From Rhabdochromatium marinum (lineage in GTDB: Bacteria > Pseudomonadota > Gammaproteobacteria > Chromatiales > Chromatiaceae), in NCBI RefSeq assembly GCF_016583795.1, contig NZ_NRRS01000029.1, positions 1-45,993 on the forward strand: a stretch of 45,993 bases of DNA, written 5' to 3'. Made by a program: the position numbers and the translations under genes. Of the stretch, positions 25,682 to 33,633 are shown piece after piece (position 1 is the first letter of the stretch; the number at the start of each line of letters is the position of its first letter). The notes beneath the pieces were generated by a model. The model was given only the letters and a program-made list of their open reading frames with translations, was not told the origin of the DNA and searched no databases.

Positions 25682-26197
25682 TTATAAATACCGAATGGCG
25701 GTCACGATTAAACCTGCCATGGTAGCCATGAAAGCGACCAGCCAGAGAAAATGCTGATCGTGACGTTTGAGCGTTTCGTCAAAGCGCTTATCCATATCCG
25801 CACGCAAGGTCGCGAAACGCTCGTCGATTTGTTCAAAGCGCTCATCGATTTGCTCGAAGCGTTTCTCGACATGTTCAAAGCGCTTCTCGACTTGCTCAAA
25901 GCGTTGGTTCATGTCCGTGCGCAAGGCGGCGAAGCGCTCATCCATCTGTACAAAGCGCTGGTTGACCAGTTCAAAACGCCGATCCATATCCAACTGCAAG
26001 GCAGCAAAGCGCTCGTCCATACGCTCAAAGCCTTCGCGCATCAGCTCGCGTTGGTGCTTGAGCGCCTCCTCGACCCGCACCATGCGTTCCCGCAGCTCGA
26101 TTTCATAAACAGCTGGCGGGTTACCGAGCGATTGTTCGGCCAGCCATTCGCCAAGGTGGGCTTTGATAAAAGCGATGTCGTCTTGGGCTAAATTCAT
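25682..26197 (-). CDS. Heptad-repeat coiled-coil protein with C-terminal membrane anchor
   Basis: A 171-residue protein. After an N-terminal acidic segment (MNLAQDDIAFIKAHLGEWLA), residues about 35-145 are near-perfect 7-residue repeats around RFEQVEK, RFEHVEK, RFEQIDE and MDERFAA, predicting a long parallel coiled coil; residues 148-171 form one membrane helix (LWLVAFMATMAGLIVTAIRYL). The repeats are visible in DNA as 21-base units. Proteins of this type are widespread, partly filed under DUF1640-like families, with no settled role. Being 12 bases upstream of the kinase gene, it may form an oligomeric partner. Confidence 0.8.
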   Translation of the reverse strand: MNLAQDDIAFIKAHLGEWLAEQSLGNPPAVYEIELRERMVRVEEALKHQRELMREGFERMDERFAALQLDMDRRFELVNQRFVQMDERFAALRTDMNQRFEQVEKRFEHVEKRFEQIDERFEQIDERFATLRADMDKRFDETLKRHDQHFLWLVAFMATMAGLIVTAIRYL

Positions 26198-26532
26198 GGA
26201 AAGAATCTTGTTTCTATAGATTTATCGGTGGCGATCTGAGCCCGGAGCGGGAGGAGAAAGGTGCTGGCGCACCGCAGCAGCGCCCACAGTGGGCGTGAGG
26301 AATGGGTGGTCATAAGCAAGTCTCTTCATCGAAGAATATGGGATGTCAAGCGAACCTTCCGAGAATCCGAGACAGGAGTACCCAGCCAGTCGCAGCAAAT
26401 GGCGACCTGTAACATGCTAGGCACTATACTAAAATAATCCCAATCTGGATGCTGATGAGTAGAGCATCGACTGTGAACATGACAACGACCTTGCGACCCA
26501 TAACGACTCGCCCATAACGATTCGCTTTGCGC
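26198..26532. promoter_or_regulatory. Intergenic region upstream of the first exoprotein gene
   Basis: No gene is seen in these 335 bases. It contains TATACT at 26425-26430, a possible -10 box without a good -35, and two adjacent 14-base direct repeats, CCCATAACGACTCG (26497-26510) and CCCATAACGATTCG (26511-26524), ending 8 bases before the ATG at 26533. There is no Shine-Dalgarno-like run, so the repeats occupy the place where the ribosome would bind. Confidence 0.4.
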
Positions 26533-29500
26533 ATGTCACTTGCACAACACTTGAGGCCCCTTGCGTTCGCCACGCTCGCTGCATTGGTCGCGGACATCAC
26601 CCGCGCCGATATCGCTACTGACGGCAGCCTCGGGCCAGCTGTCGAACTCAGGGGGCCGGATATGCGCATCGGCGCCGAGTTGGGCCAGACACGTGGGGAT
26701 AACCTCTTCCATAGCTTCGAGCACTTCAACATTCCCACCGACCAAAGCGCGACCTTTACCGGCCCGGATAATATCCAGAATGTCATCGGGCGGGTCACCG
26801 GCGGTCAACGCTCGAACATCGACGGCCAATTGCGCTCCGAAGTCGGCCAGGCGGATGTCTATCTGATCAACCCCGCTGGGGTGGTCATGGGACCAAATGC
26901 CAGCGTCGATGTGCCAGCCGCCCTGCATGTCAGCACGGCCGATGAGCTGCACTTCAGCGATGGCAGCCGCTTTTCGGCCAGCGATCCGGCCACCAGCACC
27001 CTTACCATGGCCGCACCTGAAGCCTTTGGTTTTCTCGGCCCCCAGTCGGGCGCCATCTCCCTGCGTGGCACGCAGCTGCACGTGGTCCGCGAGGCAGACT
27101 TGACCCTCAGCGCAGGCGCCATTCAAATTTCGGATGATATCGATTCAAATCGGGCGCCAGGCCTGTCGGCGCCTGATGGAACCCTCGGATTAACAGCCGT
27201 TGGCGCCGCACCGGCGGCGATTCGGCCCTCTTCCGACTCGCTGGCGCCGACAGTCACGGGTGCGATCGACATCAGCGGTGACGCAATCCTCGACGTCAGC
27301 GGTCGCGCCGGAACAGGCCGGATCAATCTGCGCGGCGGGCCGATACAGATTGCCGACAGTACCCTGGCGGCTGATCATGGTGGCGAGTCGGCCGCCAGCG
27401 GCGGTATTGCCATCCAGGGCGGACCAGTGGACCTGCGTAACAGCCATGTTCAAGCCTTGGCCACGGCAACCGGCGCTGGCCCCTCGATCTCGGTGACAGC
27501 GGACAGTCTCAGCATGGGGGCCAATGCTGCGGGAGTCGGGCAGAGCTTACTGCTCACGACCGCCCTCGGGGCCGGAGAGGCTGGAACCCTTGACTTGGAC
27601 ATCGCCAACAGCCTCAACATCGGCTCGGGTTCCGGTCTTGCCGCCGCCAGTCTTGGCGTCGCAGCCGGGGGACGCGTGACGATCAAGGCGGGCGGTGCTG
27701 TCGTGCTGGATGGCGGCTTCGTCGAGGTGTCCGCTGCCGACAGCGGTGCCGCTGGCAGCATCGATCTCAAGGCGGCTGGAAGGCTTGACCTGCTCAATGG
27801 CGGCACGCTGGTTGCTGGCGCATTCGGCACTACTGAAACAGCCGGCTCTGGCGGCGCCATCATCGTTGCAGCGCCTCTGATTCGCATGATTGGACAAGAC
27901 GCGGCGGGCATCAGCAGCGGCATGAATGTGCGCACGCGAGGCGGTGGCGATGCCGGCCAGATCCGCCTCAAGGCCGAACGTTTGGAGATGAGCGATGCTA
28001 TGCTCAGTGCGTTCACCGACGGGCTCGGAAACGCCGGCCAAATTGACATTACCGCTCAGGCCGGCCTCAGGCTCACCAATTCAGGCATTGACGTCAGTTC
28101 CAGTTCAGTCGCTGGAGTCACGGATGGGCGGCTTGGCGACGCCGGCCACATCTCGGTCGATGCCGGTAGGCTCGACATGCACGCGTCCACGTTGTCGGCG
28201 ATTTCACAAAATCGCGCCAATGCCGGCACCATTGAGGTTCAGGTTGCAGGCGATCTGCTGGTCAACGCTGGGAGCGGTAGTGCCGGCTTCTGGGCCGCCA
28301 ATCTATTCCCCGCAGAGCGATTCGGTTTCGATTCCGCGCTAACAGCAAGTGAGGGCCGCTCGGGCACGATCCACCTTGGAGCCGAACAGATTTTCTTGCT
28401 CAATGAGGCCAGCATCCTCAACGGAACCACCGCAGGTGATGCCGGGCAAGTTCGCATTGATGCTGATTCGCTCTTCATGGCCCCTGGCTCGGCCATCCTG
28501 ACCGGTACTGTGGGTCCTGGTCAGGCCGGGGCGGTTCAACTCGATCTGAATAAGACATTGTGGCTACAGGATGCCTGGATTGATACAGGCACCAGTGGTC
28601 TCGAGATCCTTGACCCCACTCGTCCCATCGCGGGATCCGCTCCCAGCGGCGCTGCCGGCCCCATTGATATCCACGCCCGTCAGGTGATGCTGCAATCGGG
28701 CGCTGCCATACAGTCGCTCTCCTTTTCGGCGGGGCGTGCCGGCGACATTAGCTTGGATGTTGGTCGTCTGGAACTGGCTCAGGGAGGGCAGATTGCCACT
28801 TACTCAGGCGGCACCGGTAATAGCGGTGATTTGAGTGTCAGCGCTGATCAAGCCATTCGCATTTGGGGGGTCGATCCGCGCGTGGAATCCCCGATCTCCG
28901 GCAAGAGCGGTCTGTTCACTTCCAGCGCCTTTCTCGAAGGGGAGGCTCTCGGTGGGGCTGGCGCCATTACGATCACGGCTCCCTATCTTGAACTGGCTGA
29001 GGGGGGCGCCATCGAATCACGCACCGGTGGTCAGCCTCCCGCCGGACCGATTCGCATCGATGCGGATCAGGTGTTGATTCGCGGCGGCGGCAAGATCGAC
29101 GCATCCACTTTTGGTGCAGGTAACGGCGGATCGATCAGCCTAAATGCCGCAACCCTGAGCATTGATGGCAGCGGCCTGGCCCAGCGCGATCCCTTGATTC
29201 GAGCCACTGGTCTTTTTAGCCAGGCCTTGGTCGGCAGCGGAGATGCTGGTGATCTGCACGTCGCAGTTTCCGGAGACTTGATTCTGCGCAATGGCGGGCG
29301 CTTGTCGACGGCGAGTTCTTCGCTTGGCGATGCCGGTGCGATTCAGGTCTCGGCCAACCATCTGTCAATCGACGGGGGTTACTTAACGGACGAAATCACC
29401 GGCATCGATTCCCGCACACTCAGCGCATCGAGTGGGTTCGCTGGTTCCATCGACATAGCCGCTACCGATATCCGTCTGAGCGGCATTGGTTCGATCACCG

Positions 29501-30252
29501 TTGCCAGTTTGGCGCAGGTTCCGGAGCAGCGTCTTGGCGCCATTCCGGATAATGGTATTCTCATCGACACCGAGCGTTTGGTGCTCGATTTTAGCCTGAT
29601 CATCGGAATCAGCTTAGGCAATGTTCCCGCCAGCCCGATCACTATCAATGCCGGACATTTTAGTCTCAAGAACGAAAGTACACTTTGGACCATATCCACC
29701 GCAGCTGACGCCGGCCCAATCCGCGTCACAGGAGGGTATCTGTGGCTCCAAGACAGCCTCATGACCACCTCAGATGAAGGCGTCTCCGGCAACGGCGGCA
29801 ACATCACTCTCACTCCGAAACAGCTGATCCTTGATGGTGGTTTTATTCAAGCCAACACGGCGGCAGCCAATGCGCGCGGCGGCGATATTGTAATTGGCGC
29901 CGAGGCGCTGATCGCGAGTCATGATCAGGTTGCCATCGGTGGCAACATTCGCCAGGAATTCATCCCCGGCAGTGGTGAAAACGTCATTCAAGCCGCCGCG
30001 CCGCTCGGCATCCAAGGCGATATCGCCCTTGCCACGCCGGATTTGGACATTACCGCCTCTCTGGTGCCATTGAGAACGCCTTTTCAGCACGCGGATGCCA
30101 TCCTGAATGATCTGTGCCAGAGTGTGGCAACCGATAACAGCAGCCACCTGATTGCCTTCGGACGCGGCGGTTTGCCCCTGGATGCATCCACACCATCCCA
30201 ACCGACATTGACTAGCAAGCGCCTGGAACGGCTGTTGCACGCACCGGATTGA
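26533..30252 (+). CDS. TpsA-like filamentous haemagglutinin exoprotein 1
   Basis: A 1239-residue exported protein. An N-terminal signal segment (MSLAQHLRPLAFATLAALVA) precedes the two-partner-secretion domain (DIATDGSLGPAVELRGPDM, HSFEHFNIPTDQSATFTGP, VYLINPAGVVMGPNASVDV), residues about 25-210; the NPAG motif corresponds to the family NPNG. The middle is Gly/Ala/Asp-rich beta-helix sequence (repeats of GDAGxIxL and LxLxNGG). The last 150 residues (LILDGGFIQANTAA, GGNIRQEFIPGSG, TPDLDITASLVPLRTPF, LCQ, GRGGLPLD) recur in the next two genes and resemble the C-terminus of cyanobacterial haemagglutinin/S-layer-like proteins. The ATG at 26533 is preferred over an in-frame TTG at 26527. No TpsB gene is adjacent. 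Confidence 0.88.
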   Translation: MSLAQHLRPLAFATLAALVADITRADIATDGSLGPAVELRGPDMRIGAELGQTRGDNLFHSFEHFNIPTDQSATFTGPDNIQNVIGRVTGGQRSNIDGQLRSEVGQADVYLINPAGVVMGPNASVDVPAALHVSTADELHFSDGSRFSASDPATSTLTMAAPEAFGFLGPQSGAISLRGTQLHVVREADLTLSAGAIQISDDIDSNRAPGLSAPDGTLGLTAVGAAPAAIRPSSDSLAPTVTGAIDISGDAILDVSGRAGTGRINLRGGPIQIADSTLAADHGGESAASGGIAIQGGPVDLRNSHVQALATATGAGPSISVTADSLSMGANAAGVGQSLLLTTALGAGEAGTLDLDIANSLNIGSGSGLAAASLGVAAGGRVTIKAGGAVVLDGGFVEVSAADSGAAGSIDLKAAGRLDLLNGGTLVAGAFGTTETAGSGGAIIVAAPLIRMIGQDAAGISSGMNVRTRGGGDAGQIRLKAERLEMSDAMLSAFTDGLGNAGQIDITAQAGLRLTNSGIDVSSSSVAGVTDGRLGDAGHISVDAGRLDMHASTLSAISQNRANAGTIEVQVAGDLLVNAGSGSAGFWAANLFPAERFGFDSALTASEGRSGTIHLGAEQIFLLNEASILNGTTAGDAGQVRIDADSLFMAPGSAILTGTVGPGQAGAVQLDLNKTLWLQDAWIDTGTSGLEILDPTRPIAGSAPSGAAGPIDIHARQVMLQSGAAIQSLSFSAGRAGDISLDVGRLELAQGGQIATYSGGTGNSGDLSVSADQAIRIWGVDPRVESPISGKSGLFTSSAFLEGEALGGAGAITITAPYLELAEGGAIESRTGGQPPAGPIRIDADQVLIRGGGKIDASTFGAGNGGSISLNAATLSIDGSGLAQRDPLIRATGLFSQALVGSGDAGDLHVAVSGDLILRNGGRLSTASSSLGDAGAIQVSANHLSIDGGYLTDEITGIDSRTLSASSGFAGSIDIAATDIRLSGIGSITVASLAQVPEQRLGAIPDNGILIDTERLVLDFSLIIGISLGNVPASPITINAGHFSLKNESTLWTISTAADAGPIRVTGGYLWLQDSLMTTSDEGVSGNGGNITLTPKQLILDGGFIQANTAAANARGGDIVIGAEALIASHDQVAIGGNIRQEFIPGSGENVIQAAAPLGIQGDIALATPDLDITASLVPLRTPFQHADAILNDLCQSVATDNSSHLIAFGRGGLPLDASTPSQPTLTSKRLERLLHAPD

Positions 30253-30286
30253 CCATCGCGGCATCGCTTGCCTTCAACCGGCGAGA

Positions 30287-30312
30287 CCAGCGCTGAAACC
30301 CAGCGCTGAAAC
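30287..30312. repeat. Perfect 13-base tandem repeat between exoprotein genes 1 and 2
   Basis: CCAGCGCTGAAAC occurs twice back to back, 19 bases before the ATG at 30331. Each copy contains the palindrome AGCGCT. No Shine-Dalgarno-like run is present between the repeat and the start codon. Confidence 0.8.
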
Positions 30313-30330
30313 AATCATCGAGAAATCACC

Positions 30331-33300
30331 ATGATCCGATTCCTGCCCCCTTCCCTTGGCTTGAGTCCAGCCGTGCTGATTACCAGCATCTGCTGGCTGG
30401 TCATCAGCAGAACGATCAGCGCTGACATTGCCACCGATGGCTCCCTAGGATCCAGGGTGGAGCTGACTGGCCCGGACATGCAGATCGGGGCCGAACTCGG
30501 CCAGACCCGCGGCAACAACCTCTTCCACAGCTTTCAGCGCTTCAATATTCCGACCGCCCAGAGCGCTACCTTCACCGGTCCGGACCACATCCAGAATGTC
30601 ATCGGTCGAGTCACTGGCGGGCAGGTATCCAACATCGACGGTCAGTTGCGCTCCGAAGTTGGCCAAGCCGATGTCTTTCTGATTAACCCCTCCGGTGTGG
30701 TCATGGGGCCGAATGCGACCGTTGATGTGCCAGCCTCGCTGCATGTCAGTACCGCATCGGAGCTGCGCTTTAAAGACGGCAGCCACTTCTCTGCCACCGA
30801 TCCCGGCGCCAGCTCCCTGACCCTGGCCGCGCCCGAGGCGTTCGGATTCTTGGGCCAACAATCGGCAGCCAACCTCCAGCTCAACGGCAGTCAGCTTCAG
30901 GTCCAGCCCGGCGAAACGTTGAGTCTGAGCGCCGGAGACATCGCCATAACCGGCACCCAAGAGCGCACCGCCACCCTCACCGCCGCCAGCGGTAGCCTGC
31001 AACTTGAGGCCGTTGGCGAAGCAAGAGCCGAGGTATCCTTAGATGCATCGCAACCGTTTGAGCTTGAATCCGCGCCCCGTTCCGACAAGCTTGCCCCCCC
31101 TCATACCGGTCAGCTTACGCTCACAGACACGAAGCTCGAAACAAGCGGCGATCACAGCGGACAAATTCAGTTGCTGGCCGGACCGATTAGCATGACGCGC
31201 GCGAAGCTGATTGTGAACACCCTCGGAGAAGCTGACTCTTCGGCTGGCATCGTGCTAGCGTCGAGCGAATCGCTAATGCTCGACGATTGCTCGCGCATCG
31301 CCAGCCAGGCCAGCAATGGATCGACCGGTCAGGGCGGTGCCGTGACAATTAGGACCGCCGGAATCATCGAAATATTCAACGGCGCGGAAATCTCCACCAC
31401 CACGATGGCAAACGGCAACGCCGGAGACTTAAATCTCATCAGCGACGCAACACGCATCGACGGCAGCGGCGCACCCGGACAGTTCACCGGCATCAGTAGC
31501 CTGGCTTATCCCGAAGCGACGGGCAACAGCGGCGCCATCAATTTGGTCGCCCACGCATCACTTGACATCGTCGGAGGCGGCTATTGCTGGACCGGCAGCT
31601 TCGGCGCTGGCGACGCGGGCCCACTCGACATCCAGACCCGGATTTTGCGCATCAATGAAATCGGGCTGACCGATCAAATTTCGGGCATCGCAAGCCAAGC
31701 CAATGCCGGAACAGGCAACGCCGGCAACATCCGCATTGAGGTCGCCGACCAGCTTCGACTTATGGGCGAGGCCGAAATATCAGCCAGCACACGCGATCAG
31801 GGCCAAGGTGGCACAATCGCAATCCTCGGCCCTAACGCTCGGATCGACCTGCTTCGCGGCGGCTTGATTTCCGCAAGCACCTTTGGCTCAGGCGACGCTG
31901 GCGACATCGATATCGACGCTCATTCGCTACGCATCGACCGTGGTGGCGAAAGCCGCGCCACCAGCATCCTCAGCCAGGCCGAAGCCGGGTCCACCGGCGA
32001 TGCTGGCCGCATTACGCTCAACATCGCCGACGCCCTGAAAATTCTGAACGGCGGGCAAATTTCCTCTACCACTCTCTCGAACGGCGATGGCGGCCCCGTC
32101 AGCATTCACGCCGGCTCGATGCTGATCGACGACAACAGTCAGCCGGACATGGGAACCGGCATTGGCAGCGTCGCCGATCGGAACTCAACCGGGGATGCCG
32201 GTAACATTAATCTGTGGATCGACGGTCAGCTCGACATACTGGATGGCGCGGTAATTTCAAGCAGCACCTACGCCGCTGGAGACGGCGCCGACATCCACAT
32301 CCATGCCGGCAGCGCGCGACTCGACGATAGTGGCAACCCCGAGCACTCAACAGGCATCGGTAGCGTCTCAAACATCGGCGCCAGCGGTCGCGGGGGCAAT
32401 GTTGCCATCGAAGTGGTCGATCATCTTGACATTCTGGCCGGCGCACAGATCTCGGCGGGAACCTACAGTGCCGCAGATGCCGGAACAATATCGGTCAGCG
32501 CCTACTCCGCGCGGTTTGACGGCGACTATCTGCCGGAACAGTTCACTGGCATTTCCACACAATCGAACCTCTGGTTCAACGCCACTGGAAATGCCAATAA
32601 TATCCGTCTGCGGATTGATGGACGCTTGGCCGTAATCAATGGTGCCGCTATCAACAGCAGCGCGTATTCCTATCAAGAATATGCCGGCGGAGATGCCGGA
32701 ACCCTTGACATTCGCGCCGACGACATCTGGCTGTCCGGAGGAAACCTCCTAAGCGAATCCGTCGGACCACTGGCCGGGCAGACGGGTGACATCAACCTAG
32801 TCGCCAACGATGTCACGCTGCTCGACGACGCGCGAATTTCGATCCGAACCGAGCGCATGATCGAGCCCTCTTCGCTGACATCCTCCGACAACTCCATGGC
32901 GCACCGCATCCAGGTCTCCGCCGCCCGACTCAGGCTCGACAACAGTCGCATCGATGCCGAAAGCACCGGCCGCGTGCCTGCCGCCATGATCACCATCGAC
33001 GCCAGCACCATCGACCTTTCCAGCGCCAGCCAAGTGACAACAAACTCCAAACAAGCCGACGCCGGCCCTATCGAAATCGCCGGCGGTTATCTGTGGCTTC
33101 AGGACAGCCAGATCACCACCACAGCCGAGGGGCCGCTTGGGAACGGTGGCGATATTTACCTGAGCCCCAAACAACTCATTCTCGACGGCGGCTTTATCCA
33201 GGCCAACACGGCGGCGATCGGTGCCAGCGGCGGGGACATCAATATCGGCGGTCAGGCGCTGATCGCCAGTCACGATCAGATCGAGATCGGCGGACTCGAA

Positions 33301-33600
33301 CGCGCGGACTTCATCCCCGGCAGTGGCCAGAATGTCACCCAGGCCGCCGCGCCGCTCGGTATTCAGGGCGACATCGCGCTGGCCACGCCAGATCTCGACA
33401 TCACCGCCACCCTGGTGCCATTGCGCACGCCCTTTGAGGATCCGAATGCGCTTTTGAGCGACCTGTGTCAGATTGCGGATACGAGCAACACCAGTGCGCT
33501 GGTTAAACAAGGCCGTGGCGGTGTGCCGCCGGATGCCAGCGGGTCGGTGTCGGCAATGCTCGACAGCGAACGCCTAAAGCGCCTGTTGCGCGATAATTAG
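30331..33600 (+). CDS. TpsA-like filamentous haemagglutinin exoprotein 2
   Basis: A 1089-residue exported protein: signal segment (LGLSPAVLITSICWLVIS), two-partner-secretion domain (SADIATDGSLGSRVELTGP, VFLINPSGVVMGPNATVDV), then about seven long repeats of roughly 75-80 residues with the pattern STGDAGxIxLxIxxxLxILNGAxISSST, GDGGxxxIxAxSxxxD, GTGIGSVA. It ends in the shared tail (QLILDGGFIQANTAAIGASG, LVPLRTPFEDPNALLSDLCQ, GRGGVPPDASGS). Its first and last parts are nearly identical in DNA to exoprotein 3. There are 78 bases after gene 1 and 33 before gene 3, so the three are probably one transcript. Confidence 0.88.
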   Translation: MIRFLPPSLGLSPAVLITSICWLVISRTISADIATDGSLGSRVELTGPDMQIGAELGQTRGNNLFHSFQRFNIPTAQSATFTGPDHIQNVIGRVTGGQVSNIDGQLRSEVGQADVFLINPSGVVMGPNATVDVPASLHVSTASELRFKDGSHFSATDPGASSLTLAAPEAFGFLGQQSAANLQLNGSQLQVQPGETLSLSAGDIAITGTQERTATLTAASGSLQLEAVGEARAEVSLDASQPFELESAPRSDKLAPPHTGQLTLTDTKLETSGDHSGQIQLLAGPISMTRAKLIVNTLGEADSSAGIVLASSESLMLDDCSRIASQASNGSTGQGGAVTIRTAGIIEIFNGAEISTTTMANGNAGDLNLISDATRIDGSGAPGQFTGISSLAYPEATGNSGAINLVAHASLDIVGGGYCWTGSFGAGDAGPLDIQTRILRINEIGLTDQISGIASQANAGTGNAGNIRIEVADQLRLMGEAEISASTRDQGQGGTIAILGPNARIDLLRGGLISASTFGSGDAGDIDIDAHSLRIDRGGESRATSILSQAEAGSTGDAGRITLNIADALKILNGGQISSTTLSNGDGGPVSIHAGSMLIDDNSQPDMGTGIGSVADRNSTGDAGNINLWIDGQLDILDGAVISSSTYAAGDGADIHIHAGSARLDDSGNPEHSTGIGSVSNIGASGRGGNVAIEVVDHLDILAGAQISAGTYSAADAGTISVSAYSARFDGDYLPEQFTGISTQSNLWFNATGNANNIRLRIDGRLAVINGAAINSSAYSYQEYAGGDAGTLDIRADDIWLSGGNLLSESVGPLAGQTGDINLVANDVTLLDDARISIRTERMIEPSSLTSSDNSMAHRIQVSAARLRLDNSRIDAESTGRVPAAMITIDASTIDLSSASQVTTNSKQADAGPIEIAGGYLWLQDSQITTTAEGPLGNGGDIYLSPKQLILDGGFIQANTAAIGASGGDINIGGQALIASHDQIEIGGLERADFIPGSGQNVTQAAAPLGIQGDIALATPDLDITATLVPLRTPFEDPNALLSDLCQIADTSNTSALVKQGRGGVPPDASGSVSAMLDSERLKRLLRDN
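30421..30998 (+). repeat. Long direct repeat shared by exoprotein genes 2 and 3 (5' block)
   Basis: This stretch, coding for the secretion domain, is nearly identical to 33703-34280, including most synonymous positions. The corresponding part of gene 1 is similar at protein level but clearly diverged in DNA. Confidence 0.85.
33181..33600 (+). repeat. Long direct repeat shared by exoprotein genes 2 and 3 (3' block)
   Basis: The last 420 bases of gene 2 match 36712-37131 of gene 3 with only scattered differences, for example in codons near the stop (GATAATTAG versus GACCATTGA). The sequence just upstream of both blocks is less alike, so the identity is bounded. Confidence 0.87.
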
Positions 33601-33633
33601 CACTCATTTCTCGCTCCACAGGAAGCAACCACC

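Noticed and set aside
25700-26100. Regular short repeats in DNA that could suggest a CRISPR-like or satellite array
   Set aside because: The 21-base periodicity is explained by heptad repeats of the coiled-coil protein; there are no unique spacers.
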